A stretch of 64,000 bases of DNA from Planctomycetota bacterium (GTDB lineage Bacteria > Planctomycetota > UBA1135 > GCA-002686595). This document shows, one piece after another, positions 26,603-34,021 of this stretch (position 1 is the first letter of the stretch; each line of letters opens with the position of its first letter). The notes beneath the pieces were generated by a model. It searched no databases and was not told where the DNA came from. It saw nothing but the letters and a program-made list of their open reading frames with translations. The stretch is from contig JADJLZ010000005.1 of the NCBI GenBank assembly GCA_016709875.1, positions 124,001 to 188,000 on the forward strand. The letters are read 5' to 3'. Both the position numbers and the translations under genes were made by a program.

Positions 26603-27742
26603 TCAGGGGGTCTCGGCAGCGACGGGGCCTGCGACTACGGGGGCACCTGGGCGCACGCGCTGCAGTCCGGTGACGATCACGCGGTCCTCCGGCTTCAGTC
26701 CCTCGCGGATGACGCGCAGCTCGCCCACACGCGGGCCGAGCACGACCTTGCGGTACTCCGCCTTGTCTCCCTCGCCGAGCACGAGCACGAACTTCTGGTT
26801 CTGGTCGGTGCCGATGGCGCGCTCGTCCACGAGCAGCGCCGGCTCGCTGGCGTCGAGCGGGAGGCGCAGGCGCGCGAACAGGCCGGGCACGAGCGTGCCG
26901 TCCTTGTTGTCGAGCAGCGCACGCAGCGTCATCGTGCCCGTGCCCGGGTCGATCTGGTTGTCGAGCGACTCCAGGCGCGCTTTGCGCGGGAAGTCCTCCT
27001 CGCCCGAGAGGCCGACCTCGATCTCGACCGAGTGGTCGGGCCCGCCGTGGGTCGAGCGCATGTGCTGCAGGCGCAGGAAGCTCGCCTCGTCGATATCGGC
27101 GTAGAGGTAGAGCGGATCGGTGGAGACGATCGTCGCCAGCAGCGTGTTGGCGGCGGGGATGCCGCTCACGAAGTTGCCCTCGGTGACCTGCGCGCGGCTG
27201 ATCACGCCGTGGATCGGCGAGCGGATCGTCGTGTACTCGAGGTCGAGCGCGGCGGATTCGTCCGCGGCGCGCGCGGCGGCGAGCGCGGCACGCGCCTCGC
27301 GCAGGCGCGCGGCGCGCGACTCGGCTTCCTCGGCGCTGATCGCGCGCGTCTGGAGCAGCTTGGCGGCGCGCTCGTTCTCGCTCTCGGCGTTCGAGAGGCG
27401 CACCTGCGCGCTCTCGAGCTCGGCCTTGCGCTGGTCGACCACGGCCTGGTTCCAGCGCGGGTCGATCTGGAACAGGATCTGGCCCTTCTCGACCGTCGCG
27501 CCGGCCTCGAACTTGGGCGCCTCGAGGTAGCCCGAGACGCGCGGGCGAACCTCGACGCTCTCGACCGCGGCGATGCGGCCGGTGAGCTCGATGGTGTCGG
27601 CGAGCGCGCGCACCTCGACCGGTGCGACGCCGACCTGCGGCGCGGGCGGGGGGCCGGACTGGGCCGGCCCGGCCTCGGTCGGTGCGCAGGAGGCCAAGAC
27701 GAGCAGGACGAGGGGCAGCAGGGAGCGGTGGGGCAAGGTCAT
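26603..27742 (-). CDS. RND efflux periplasmic adaptor (membrane fusion protein)
   Basis: 379 residues from ATG 27742. The lipoprotein signal MTLPHRSLLPLVLLVLASC is followed by a Pro/Ala-rich linker. The lipoyl/HlyD-type domain follows (VEVRPRVSGYLEAPKFEAGA, FQIDPRWNQAV), with an alpha-hairpin of about 80 residues (Glu/Ala/Arg repeats), IRSPIHGVISRAQVTEGNFV, and a beta-barrel and membrane-proximal domain to the end. This is the partner of the downstream RND-OMF fusion. The two are co-transcribed (22-nt gap) and preceded by a palindromic operator site. It bridges the inner and outer membrane components. Confidence 0.9.
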   Translation of the reverse strand: MTLPHRSLLPLVLLVLASCAPTEAGPAQSGPPPAPQVGVAPVEVRALADTIELTGRIAAVESVEVRPRVSGYLEAPKFEAGATVEKGQILFQIDPRWNQAVVDQRKAELESAQVRLSNAESENERAAKLLQTRAISAEEAESRAARLREARAALAAARAADESAALDLEYTTIRSPIHGVISRAQVTEGNFVSGIPAANTLLATIVSTDPLYLYADIDEASFLRLQHMRSTHGGPDHSVEIEVGLSGEEDFPRKARLESLDNQIDPGTGTMTLRALLDNKDGTLVPGLFARLRLPLDASEPALLVDERAIGTDQNQKFVLVLGEGDKAEYRKVVLGPRVGELRVIREGLKPEDRVIVTGLQRVRPGAPVVAGPVAAETP

Positions 27743-27759
27743 GGGAGTGGGGGTCAAAA

Positions 27760-27773
27760 ACAGACCGGTCTGT
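27760..27773. promoter_or_regulatory. Operator palindrome before the efflux operon
   Basis: ACAGACCGGTCTGT, a perfect 14-bp palindrome in the 56-bp gap between the TetR gene and the adaptor gene. A minus-strand TAGACA (27771-27776) that could be a -10 box overlaps it, so a bound repressor would block the promoter. Confidence 0.65.
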
Positions 27774-27798
27774 CTACATTTGGGGCGTCTGGATTCGA

Positions 27799-28404
27799 TC
27801 AGCGGGCGCTCGGCTGAGGGCCGAGCAGGCGGAAGAGTGCCTCCTCGAGGCCTTCGAAGGCGCCGAGGTCGTTTTCGATGCGGGCGCGCATCAGCACGCC
27901 CTCGGCGAGGTCGATCAGCATCCTCGCGGTGCGCTCGGGATCGGGCGCGTGGATCTCGTGCGCGGCGTGCGCGTCGCGCACGGCCGAGACGAGGTAGCGC
28001 AGCTTGATCTCGAGCAGCGACTGGATCTTGTGCTGCAGGGCGGGCGCGAGCGTGCCCATCTCCGAGCCGAGCGCGTACAGCGGGCAGCCGCACACGCAGC
28101 CCGTTTCGCGCTGTTTTTCCCGCTGCATTTCGATGTTCATGCGCACGTAGGCGCGCAGGCGATCGAGCGGCGGGCTGGCCGGGGAGAAGATCTCGTCCAC
28201 GCGCGGCTTCATCCGCAGCCAGTGGTCCTCGAGCGCCGCGATGGCGAGTTCTTCCTTGCTCGCGAAGTGGTGGTAGAAGCTGCCCTTGTGCACCCCGGCC
28301 GACTCGCAGATGCGGTCGACGCCGGTGGCGTGGTAGCTGCTCTTCCAGATCAGGTCGGCGGCGGTCTGCAGCAGGCGCTCGCGCGTGTCCGTGGGCTTGG
28401 TCAT
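27799..28404 (-). CDS. TetR/AcrR family transcriptional regulator
   Basis: 201 residues from ATG 28404. The N-terminal helix-turn-helix includes TRERLLQTAADLIWK and GVDRICESAGVHKGSFYHHFASKEEL, the classical TetR_N signature. The C-terminal ligand domain is helical and contains CVCGCPLYALGSEMG. It lies directly upstream of the efflux operon on the same strand, and palindromes with GACCG/CGGTC half-sites precede both itself and that operon. It is probably a repressor of the pump and of itself; the inducing ligand is unknown. Confidence 0.9.
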   Translation of the reverse strand: MTKPTDTRERLLQTAADLIWKSSYHATGVDRICESAGVHKGSFYHHFASKEELAIAALEDHWLRMKPRVDEIFSPASPPLDRLRAYVRMNIEMQREKQRETGCVCGCPLYALGSEMGTLAPALQHKIQSLLEIKLRYLVSAVRDAHAAHEIHAPDPERTARMLIDLAEGVLMRARIENDLGAFEGLEEALFRLLGPQPSAR

Positions 28405-28444
28405 GGCTCCCTCGAGGAGAGGGGCGCGGAGCATAGGGGCTCTA

Positions 28445-28456
28445 GACCGATCGGTC
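28445..28456. promoter_or_regulatory. Operator palindrome before the TetR gene
   Basis: GACCGATCGGTC, a perfect 12-bp palindrome 40 nt upstream of the tetR-type start. It shares GACCG and CGGTC half-sites with the palindromes at 27760 and 9295 but has a wider spacing, and is a candidate autoregulatory site. Confidence 0.5.
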
Positions 28457-28506
28457 AAGCGCACAGGCGCGAATTCTGGCCCTGCGGCAGAACAGACACC
28501 TAGCAC

Positions 28507-28555
28507 CCAACGGCCGCCCTGAGCCCCTGTTTCCAAGGGCTAGGCCGGCCGTCGG
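28507..28555 (-). terminator. Imperfect GC-rich hairpin after the DUF4382 lipoprotein gene
   Basis: Arms 28507-28529 and 28534-28555 pair over most of their length. There is no T run, so termination is only suggested by its position 23 bp past the stop of the minus-strand gene. Confidence 0.3.
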
Positions 28556-28577
28556 GGTGGTGGGTAGCGCGCTGGGC

Positions 28578-30365
28578 CTATTGGACGAGGACCGACGTCA
28601 GCGTCGCGCTCAGCGTGCTCGTTCCCGAGTCCCAGGTGCCTACCGCCGCGAGGTGACGGACCGCAGCGCCGCCGCCCACGAGCGTATTCAGCGCCGTCGA
28701 GAAGCTGCTGAAGTTCGTGTACACGGTCAGGCCGCTGCCCGCGACCCGGATCGTGTACAGGCCCACGGACGCCGCCGGCACGATGTTGGGAGTGGGGGAG
28801 GTCGGCAGGTCGGTCACTCCGACGAAGCCCTGGTCGAGCACCGCGAGCTCGCCCGTCCCGGCGGTTCCGCTGACGCTGATGTCGATCTGGGTCGAGCCGC
28901 AGGTGAGCGTCACGTCCAGGCCCGTGGCGAGCACGTTGCGCACCAGCACCAGCGCGGGCGCCGTGTCGGCGTTGACCACGTTCGACGCGCTGAAGTCCGT
29001 TGCGCCGCCGCCGACGCCGGCGAAGTAGCCGCGCTCGAGCGTGTGCGTGCCCGTGGTGATCGAGAGCGCATCCGCCAGCGTGCCGACATCGGTGACGAAG
29101 TTCGCCGGGTCCGCGCTCCAGTTGAAGAGCGTCTGGTCGCGCAGGCCGACCTTGTCGAGCGAGAGCGTCATCTGCCCGCCCGCGGGCGCGGCGGCCGCCG
29201 TACCGTAGATCCAGGTCGGCTGCTCGCGCAGCACGCCCGTGTCGGCGTCCATGGCCAGGCCGGCGAGCGTGCCGAAGACGCGCACCTGCTGGCCGATGTT
29301 GATCTCGTCGGTGTCGTAGGCGCTGGCCGAGGCGTGACGCACCACGTTCGTGCCCGCGAAGGTCGTCGAGACCGTGAAGGTCGTGTTGTACTGGAACGTG
29401 TCGTGCGCCGCGTTGCTGCTGCGGCCGAGCACGGTCAGGGTCGCGTCCGCACCGGTGCCGCCCGTGCGGTCGATCACGTGGCCCTCGATGATGTCCGTGC
29501 CGCCGTTCCACGTGCCGACGCCGGCGTTGACGTTGCTGACGAGGATCGCGGAGGAGGCCGGGTCGAGCGTGCCCTGTGCCTGCACCCAGGTGCCGACGGT
29601 CATCGCAGCCAGAGCCGTCAGGCCCGTGGCGCCCGTGGCCGGGACGCCGTCGGTCTGGAACACGGTGGCGTTGTCGCTGGTGCAGTCGAGGAAACCGATC
29701 AGCGTGGAGTTCGCGTCGAGGAGTTCGAGCACGAAGGCCGAGTTCGGCTCGTCCACGCTCGAGATCGTCCCGGCGACCCAGACCGGCTTCTGTTGCGCGA
29801 GCAGGGTGCGCACGACGAAGGACGGCGCGAACTGCACGCGGTTGTTCCCCGTGTCGATCACGAGCGACTGCGCGAGGTCCAGGTCGAGCTCGATCAGCTT
29901 GTGGGCGTTTCCGCCGAGGCTGAAGAAGGCCGGGAAGTTGACCGGCACCGTGATCGAGGCGGCGATCGCGTTGCCCTGGTCGTCCTCGATCGCGGCCGCG
30001 GCAGACTGGCCGGCGAGGATGCAGCTGGCGGTGCTCATGTCGAGCGTGATCGAGGCCTGCGTGTAGCTGCCGATCGTCGCCTGGATCGAGTTGAGCAGCT
30101 GGCCCGTGTCGGTCATGTCGGCGAGATCGACTTCGACCGGTGCGGCGAGCAGGTGCGTGGTCGTGTTGTTCGACTTGAGCAGATCGACAGCCGTGACCGT
30201 CACGCGGAAGGACTCGACCTGGTCGGAGGCCGCGTCGGTGAGCGAGAGCGCGAGCGTCCCGTGCAGGCTGCCGCTCCCCCCTCCGCTGCTTCCGCACGAG
30301 GGGAGCAGGGCCAGGGACAAGAGTGCGATTGCGGGGAGAATCCCCAGCCAGGTACGGAATTTCAT
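28578..30365 (-). CDS. DUF4382-containing lipoprotein
   Basis: 595 residues from ATG 30365, chosen for the GAGGAG ribosome-binding site nine bases upstream and the lipoprotein signal that follows (lipobox at PSC, Cys about 24, then a Gly/Ser tail). Residues about 30-190 hold the DUF4382 fold (GTLALSLTDAASDQVESFRV, VDLLKSNNTTTHLL). The rest is beta-rich with segments like the DUF5666 beta-barrel (VWVAGTISSVDEPNSAFVLE; VRVFGTLAGLAMD). It is probably anchored at the cell surface or periplasmic face; function not established. It is not tightly linked to neighbours. Confidence 0.75.
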   Translation of the reverse strand: MKFRTWLGILPAIALLSLALLPSCGSSGGGSGSLHGTLALSLTDAASDQVESFRVTVTAVDLLKSNNTTTHLLAAPVEVDLADMTDTGQLLNSIQATIGSYTQASITLDMSTASCILAGQSAAAAIEDDQGNAIAASITVPVNFPAFFSLGGNAHKLIELDLDLAQSLVIDTGNNRVQFAPSFVVRTLLAQQKPVWVAGTISSVDEPNSAFVLELLDANSTLIGFLDCTSDNATVFQTDGVPATGATGLTALAAMTVGTWVQAQGTLDPASSAILVSNVNAGVGTWNGGTDIIEGHVIDRTGGTGADATLTVLGRSSNAAHDTFQYNTTFTVSTTFAGTNVVRHASASAYDTDEINIGQQVRVFGTLAGLAMDADTGVLREQPTWIYGTAAAAPAGGQMTLSLDKVGLRDQTLFNWSADPANFVTDVGTLADALSITTGTHTLERGYFAGVGGGATDFSASNVVNADTAPALVLVRNVLATGLDVTLTCGSTQIDISVSGTAGTGELAVLDQGFVGVTDLPTSPTPNIVPAASVGLYTIRVAGSGLTVYTNFSSFSTALNTLVGGGAAVRHLAAVGTWDSGTSTLSATLTSVLVQ

Positions 30366-30542
30366 CGGTTCGATCTCCTCGAGGTGTCGGTGTCGTCTGC
30401 CAAGACGAAGCGGAACGGCTATGGCGCGCCGCAGGTCGGTGAAACCAGAGTGGAGACGAGTCATCGACTCGTCCAGCGAGTCGGACATTAATTTTCCTTG
30501 CTGCGGCAGCGTGCGCTTCAGCAGCAGGTGCAGATGCGGGAC

Positions 30543-31622
30543 TCAGGGTTTGCGCTGCGACATCTCGAGTAGCGCACGTGCTCTGGAGCCCAGCCGAGTA
30601 CCTAGTTTTCCGGCGGGAGCGAGTTCCACGCTCGGGCCCTGCGCCGCCTTCCGGGTCAGCGCATCGAAACCCGCCTTTGCGGTTTCTCGGATCCGGGCCT
30701 CGTCTTTCTCGTCGAGATCAAAGGCCCCCAGACGTTTGGCTCCCTGGAAGCAGCGCTTCTCGTCGTAGCGGAAGGCCGCGTCGACTCCCGTTCCGCGCGG
30801 GTGCAGGATAGGAACGTGCCCGGGCCCGCGCGGCGAATCGGGCCGTGCCTGGCGCAGGATCACGTGCAGCGAGTCGTCGAGCGGGAAGCGCTTGAGGGTC
30901 GTTTCAACTTTCGACCAGCCCAGCTCCTTCGTCCAAACCTCGACGATGTAGTGCTCCTGCTGTTCGACGCCGACGAGGATGCAGGGCAGCACGCGCGCGG
31001 GGATCCGCGCGGCGACGAAGATCGCCGCGCCCAGGTTCGCGAAGCCGGTGCAAGCCGAGCTCCCGCGCTCGAGCACCTCGAGCGCGCCCTGCGGGCCGCC
31101 TCCGGCGCTGATGTTCTTCCCGAGCCAGCGCAGCACGTCATCCGCCGCGTGGGCCAGATCCTTGCCCGAGACCTCGCTCGCGATCTTGCGCACACGCTCG
31201 TCCGCGCTCTCGATCCCCGGCTGCACTCCGAGATAGGGGCGGATTTCCTCGGGCAGGTCCGCCGGAGTGGCGAGTCTCACGTTCTGACCGTCGTCGGGTG
31301 GCGCGCTCGAACTCATCAGCGTCGTGACGAGATCGAGCTCGAGCGCCTCGCCCGCCGCGAGCGGCGCGAACTCGACGCGCACGAGCCGGTCGCCGGATTC
31401 GTCGAGGATCGAGAGGCGTGCGACCTTGTTCGTGGGCCGCGTGACCGCGCGGATCTCGAGCGGCGCCTGGCTGCGGTAGGGGATCGGCAGCGACGCGACG
31501 AGAAAGGCGTTCGGTGCGGCCTCTTGGGCAGTGACGGAGAGGTTGGTGTGGCTCTCGATCAGCGAAACCTGGACGGTCTTGACCGACACGGGTGCGAGTA
31601 CGGCGAGGACGGCGAGAAGCAT
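30543..31622 (-). CDS. Transglutaminase-like protein, secreted
   Basis: 359 residues with an N-terminal hydrophobic segment (MLLAVLAVLAPVSV) that could be a signal or anchor. A beta-sandwich N-domain precedes the transglutaminase core: catalytic Cys in RGSSACTGFANLGAAIFVAA (about residue 190), His in EHYIVEVWTKELGW, and a following polar residue region. Such enzymes can be peptidases or cross-linking enzymes. The final about 60 residues are Lys/Glu/Arg-rich and helical. It is divergent from the sugar-oxidation cluster and shares a compact promoter region with it. Confidence 0.8.
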   Translation of the reverse strand: MLLAVLAVLAPVSVKTVQVSLIESHTNLSVTAQEAAPNAFLVASLPIPYRSQAPLEIRAVTRPTNKVARLSILDESGDRLVRVEFAPLAAGEALELDLVTTLMSSSAPPDDGQNVRLATPADLPEEIRPYLGVQPGIESADERVRKIASEVSGKDLAHAADDVLRWLGKNISAGGGPQGALEVLERGSSACTGFANLGAAIFVAARIPARVLPCILVGVEQQEHYIVEVWTKELGWSKVETTLKRFPLDDSLHVILRQARPDSPRGPGHVPILHPRGTGVDAAFRYDEKRCFQGAKRLGAFDLDEKDEARIRETAKAGFDALTRKAAQGPSVELAPAGKLGTRLGSRARALLEMSQRKP

Positions 31623-31643
31623 GCGAGTTCTCCAGGGCTGGCG

Positions 31644-31672
31644 ATTCTATCCCCTGTGGGCAGGGGTAGAAT
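31644..31672. promoter_or_regulatory. Symmetric divergent promoter candidate
   Basis: An imperfect palindrome carrying TAGAAT on the plus strand (31667-31672) and TAGAAT on the minus strand (31644-31649), with CCCCTG/CAGGGG arms inside. It lies between the transglutaminase gene (starting 31622, minus) and the first oxidoreductase gene (31699, plus). TAGAAT matches the sigma-70 -10 at five of six positions; no clear -35 on either strand. A regulator bound to the palindrome could control both genes. Confidence 0.45.
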
Positions 31673-31698
31673 GCCCGCCCCCCCATCGGAGCCCTCCC

Positions 31699-33045
31699 AT
31701 GAACGAGAAGCGCGAAAACACCCCGCACGATCCGAAGACCTCCGAATCGGCTGCCTCGCGGCGCCAGTTCCTCGCCACGAGCGCGCTCTTCGCGGGCGCT
31801 GCCGCGGCGCTCTCCGCGGGTTGCGAGTCGCTCGGCGGCTCGACCTCGCTCGCCGTCGCCAAGGCGGGCAAGCGCACGCCGGTCAAGGACGGCGAGCCGA
31901 TCCGCATTGGCGTGATCGGCGTGGGCGGGATGGGCACGGGCCACCTCGAGGGCCTGCTCGCGACGCCGGCGGGCGGGCGCGAGAACCTGCAGGTCGTCGC
32001 GATCTCGGACGTCGCCAAGCCCAAGCTCGAGGGCGCCGTGAGCCGCGCCGCGGAGGCACAGAAGCTGCAGGTGGACGGCTACCGCGACTACCGCGAGCTG
32101 CTCGCGCGCAAGGACATCCACGGCGTGCTGATCGCCTCGCCCGAGCACCAGCACGCGCCGATGACGATGGCGGCGGTTGCGGCGGGCAAGGACATCTACT
32201 GCGAGAAGCCCTTCACGTTCACGATCGAGGAGGCGCTCGCGGTGCGACAGGCCGTCGAGCAGTCGGACCTGGTGGTGCAGATCGGCACACAGCACACGAT
32301 GATCCCCAAGTACGTCGAGGCGCAGAAGCTGATCGCCGCCGGCGCGATCGGGCATCCGACACTGACGCAGACCTCGTACTGCCGCAATTCGGAGGCGGGC
32401 GAGTGGCTCTACGACATCGACCCCAAGCTCGTGCCGGGCGAGATGCTCGACTGGGACGGCTGGCTCGGTCCGCTCGCCCCCGCGAAGTGGGACACCGAGA
32501 TCTACCACCGCTGGCGCCGCTACAAGCGCTACTCGGCCGGCATCATGGGCGACCTGCTCGTGCACCAGATGACGCCGCTGATGATGGCGCTGGATGTCGG
32601 CTGGCCGGTGCAGGTCTTCGCGACCGGCGGGCACTACGTGCAGAAGGACATGGAGAACCAGGACCAGGTCTTCGTCTCGGTGCAGTTCGAGAAGGAGCAC
32701 ACGATGGTCGCGGCCGGCTCGACCTGCAACGAGCTCGGCCTGGAGACGATCATCCGCGGCCACAAGGGGAACCTGTTCCTCGGCTCGGACAACATCGTGC
32801 TGCGGCCCGAGCGCACCTTCGCCGAGCAGGTCGACGAGAAGACGATCGTCTGCGAACCGATGGGCGACGACCAGAACGAGCTGCGGCTCAACTGGCTCTC
32901 GTGCATGCGCACGCGCGAGCCGGTGCGCTCGCCCGTCTCGCTCGCGACTCAGATGATGGTCGTCGTGGACCTCGGCGTGCGCTCGCTGTGGGACGGCAAG
33001 GCCTGGATGTTCGATCCCAAGACGCAGCGCGCGCGGAGCGCCTGA
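31699..33045 (+). CDS. Gfo/Idh/MocA family oxidoreductase with Tat signal
   Basis: 448 residues from ATG 31699. A Tat signal (ASRRQFLATSALFAGAAAA) is followed by the Rossmann-fold NAD(P)-binding motif RIGVIGVGGMGTGH at about residues 69-82, then the family motif CEKPFTFTIEEAL with a Lys-Pro pair and the substrate half with GEMLDWDGWLGP. The Tat signal places it outside the cytoplasm, where a tightly bound NAD would be needed. Such proteins in planctomycetes act on sugars or cyclitols. It opens the cluster that continues to 41936. Confidence 0.85.
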   Translation: MNEKRENTPHDPKTSESAASRRQFLATSALFAGAAAALSAGCESLGGSTSLAVAKAGKRTPVKDGEPIRIGVIGVGGMGTGHLEGLLATPAGGRENLQVVAISDVAKPKLEGAVSRAAEAQKLQVDGYRDYRELLARKDIHGVLIASPEHQHAPMTMAAVAAGKDIYCEKPFTFTIEEALAVRQAVEQSDLVVQIGTQHTMIPKYVEAQKLIAAGAIGHPTLTQTSYCRNSEAGEWLYDIDPKLVPGEMLDWDGWLGPLAPAKWDTEIYHRWRRYKRYSAGIMGDLLVHQMTPLMMALDVGWPVQVFATGGHYVQKDMENQDQVFVSVQFEKEHTMVAAGSTCNELGLETIIRGHKGNLFLGSDNIVLRPERTFAEQVDEKTIVCEPMGDDQNELRLNWLSCMRTREPVRSPVSLATQMMVVVDLGVRSLWDGKAWMFDPKTQRARSA

Positions 33046-33055
33046 GGCCAGCTCG

Positions 33056-34021
33056 ATGGAGCACTCGGGCCTCTCGCGCAGGGGGCTGCTCGCTTCCGCG
33101 GGCGCGCTCGGCGGCGCGCTCGCGCTCGGGCAGCTCGTCCGTGCGCAGGAGCCCGCGCAGCCCGCCGCAGAGAAGCCGGCGGAGCCCAAGAAGCCGCTCT
33201 TCGAACTCTCGCTGGCGGAGTGGTCGCTGCACAAGGCGCTGCAGGAAAAGCGTCTCGACCACCTGGATTTCCCGGTCGTCGCGCGCAAGGACTACGACAT
33301 CGGCTCGGTCGAGTTCGTCAACACCTTCTTCAAGGACAAGGCTCAGGACATCGCCTACCTGCACGAGCTGCGCAAGCGCGCCGACGACAATGGCGTGCGC
33401 TGCGGCCTGATCATGGTCGACGACGAGGGCCCGCTCGCGCACAGCGACGACGATCTGCGCAACGAGGCCGTCAAGCGCCACCGCATGTGGCTCAATACGG
33501 CGGCCTTCCTGGGTTGCCACTCGCTGCGCGTCAACCTCGACGGCAAGGGCTCGAGCCGCACGCAGCGTGATGCTGCGGTGGAGTCTCTCAGCGCGCTCGG
33601 CAACTACGCCGATCCGCTCGACATCCGCGTGCTCGTGGAGAACCACGGCGGGTATTCGACCAATCCTGCCTGGCTCGCGGAGGTGATGCGCCTGACGGCC
33701 AACAAGCGTGTCGGCACGCTGCCTGACTTCGGCAACTTCAAGAACGAAGACGGCGAGGAGTTCGACCGCTACAAGGGCGTCGCGGAGCTGATGCCCTGGG
33801 CCTGCGCCGTGAGCGCGAAGAGCTACGCCTTCGACGAGAAGGGCGATGAGACGACGATCGACTTCCAGCGCATGCTGAAGATCGTCGTCGACGCCGGCTA
33901 CCACTCCTGGGTCGGGATCGAATACGAGGGCGAGAAGCTCTCCGAGCCCGACGGCATCCGCGCCACCAAGAAACTGCTGCTGAAGGTGCGCGACGTGCTC
34001 GCGGCCACGAGCACGAAATGA
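33056..34021 (+). CDS. Sugar-phosphate isomerase/epimerase-like TIM-barrel protein with Tat signal
   Basis: 321 residues. The signal region LSRRGLLASAGALGGALA matches a Tat leader. The rest is a xylose-isomerase-like TIM barrel (AP_endonuc_2 type): ELSLAEWSLHKAL, SVEFVNTFFKDKAQD, LVENHGGYSTNPAW with its metal-ligand Glu and His, and GIEYEGEKLSEPDG near the end. It would isomerise or epimerise a keto-sugar, or be a lyase. It follows the oxidoreductase gene by 10 nt and its stop overlaps the next ATG (ATGA). Confidence 0.8.
   Translation: MEHSGLSRRGLLASAGALGGALALGQLVRAQEPAQPAAEKPAEPKKPLFELSLAEWSLHKALQEKRLDHLDFPVVARKDYDIGSVEFVNTFFKDKAQDIAYLHELRKRADDNGVRCGLIMVDDEGPLAHSDDDLRNEAVKRHRMWLNTAAFLGCHSLRVNLDGKGSSRTQRDAAVESLSALGNYADPLDIRVLVENHGGYSTNPAWLAEVMRLTANKRVGTLPDFGNFKNEDGEEFDRYKGVAELMPWACAVSAKSYAFDEKGDETTIDFQRMLKIVVDAGYHSWVGIEYEGEKLSEPDGIRATKKLLLKVRDVLAATSTK

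Noticed and set aside
23581..26673. Plus-strand frame of 1030 codons
   Set aside because: It is opposite the RND-OMF fusion; the residue mix (R, A, H, D rich) has no family match.
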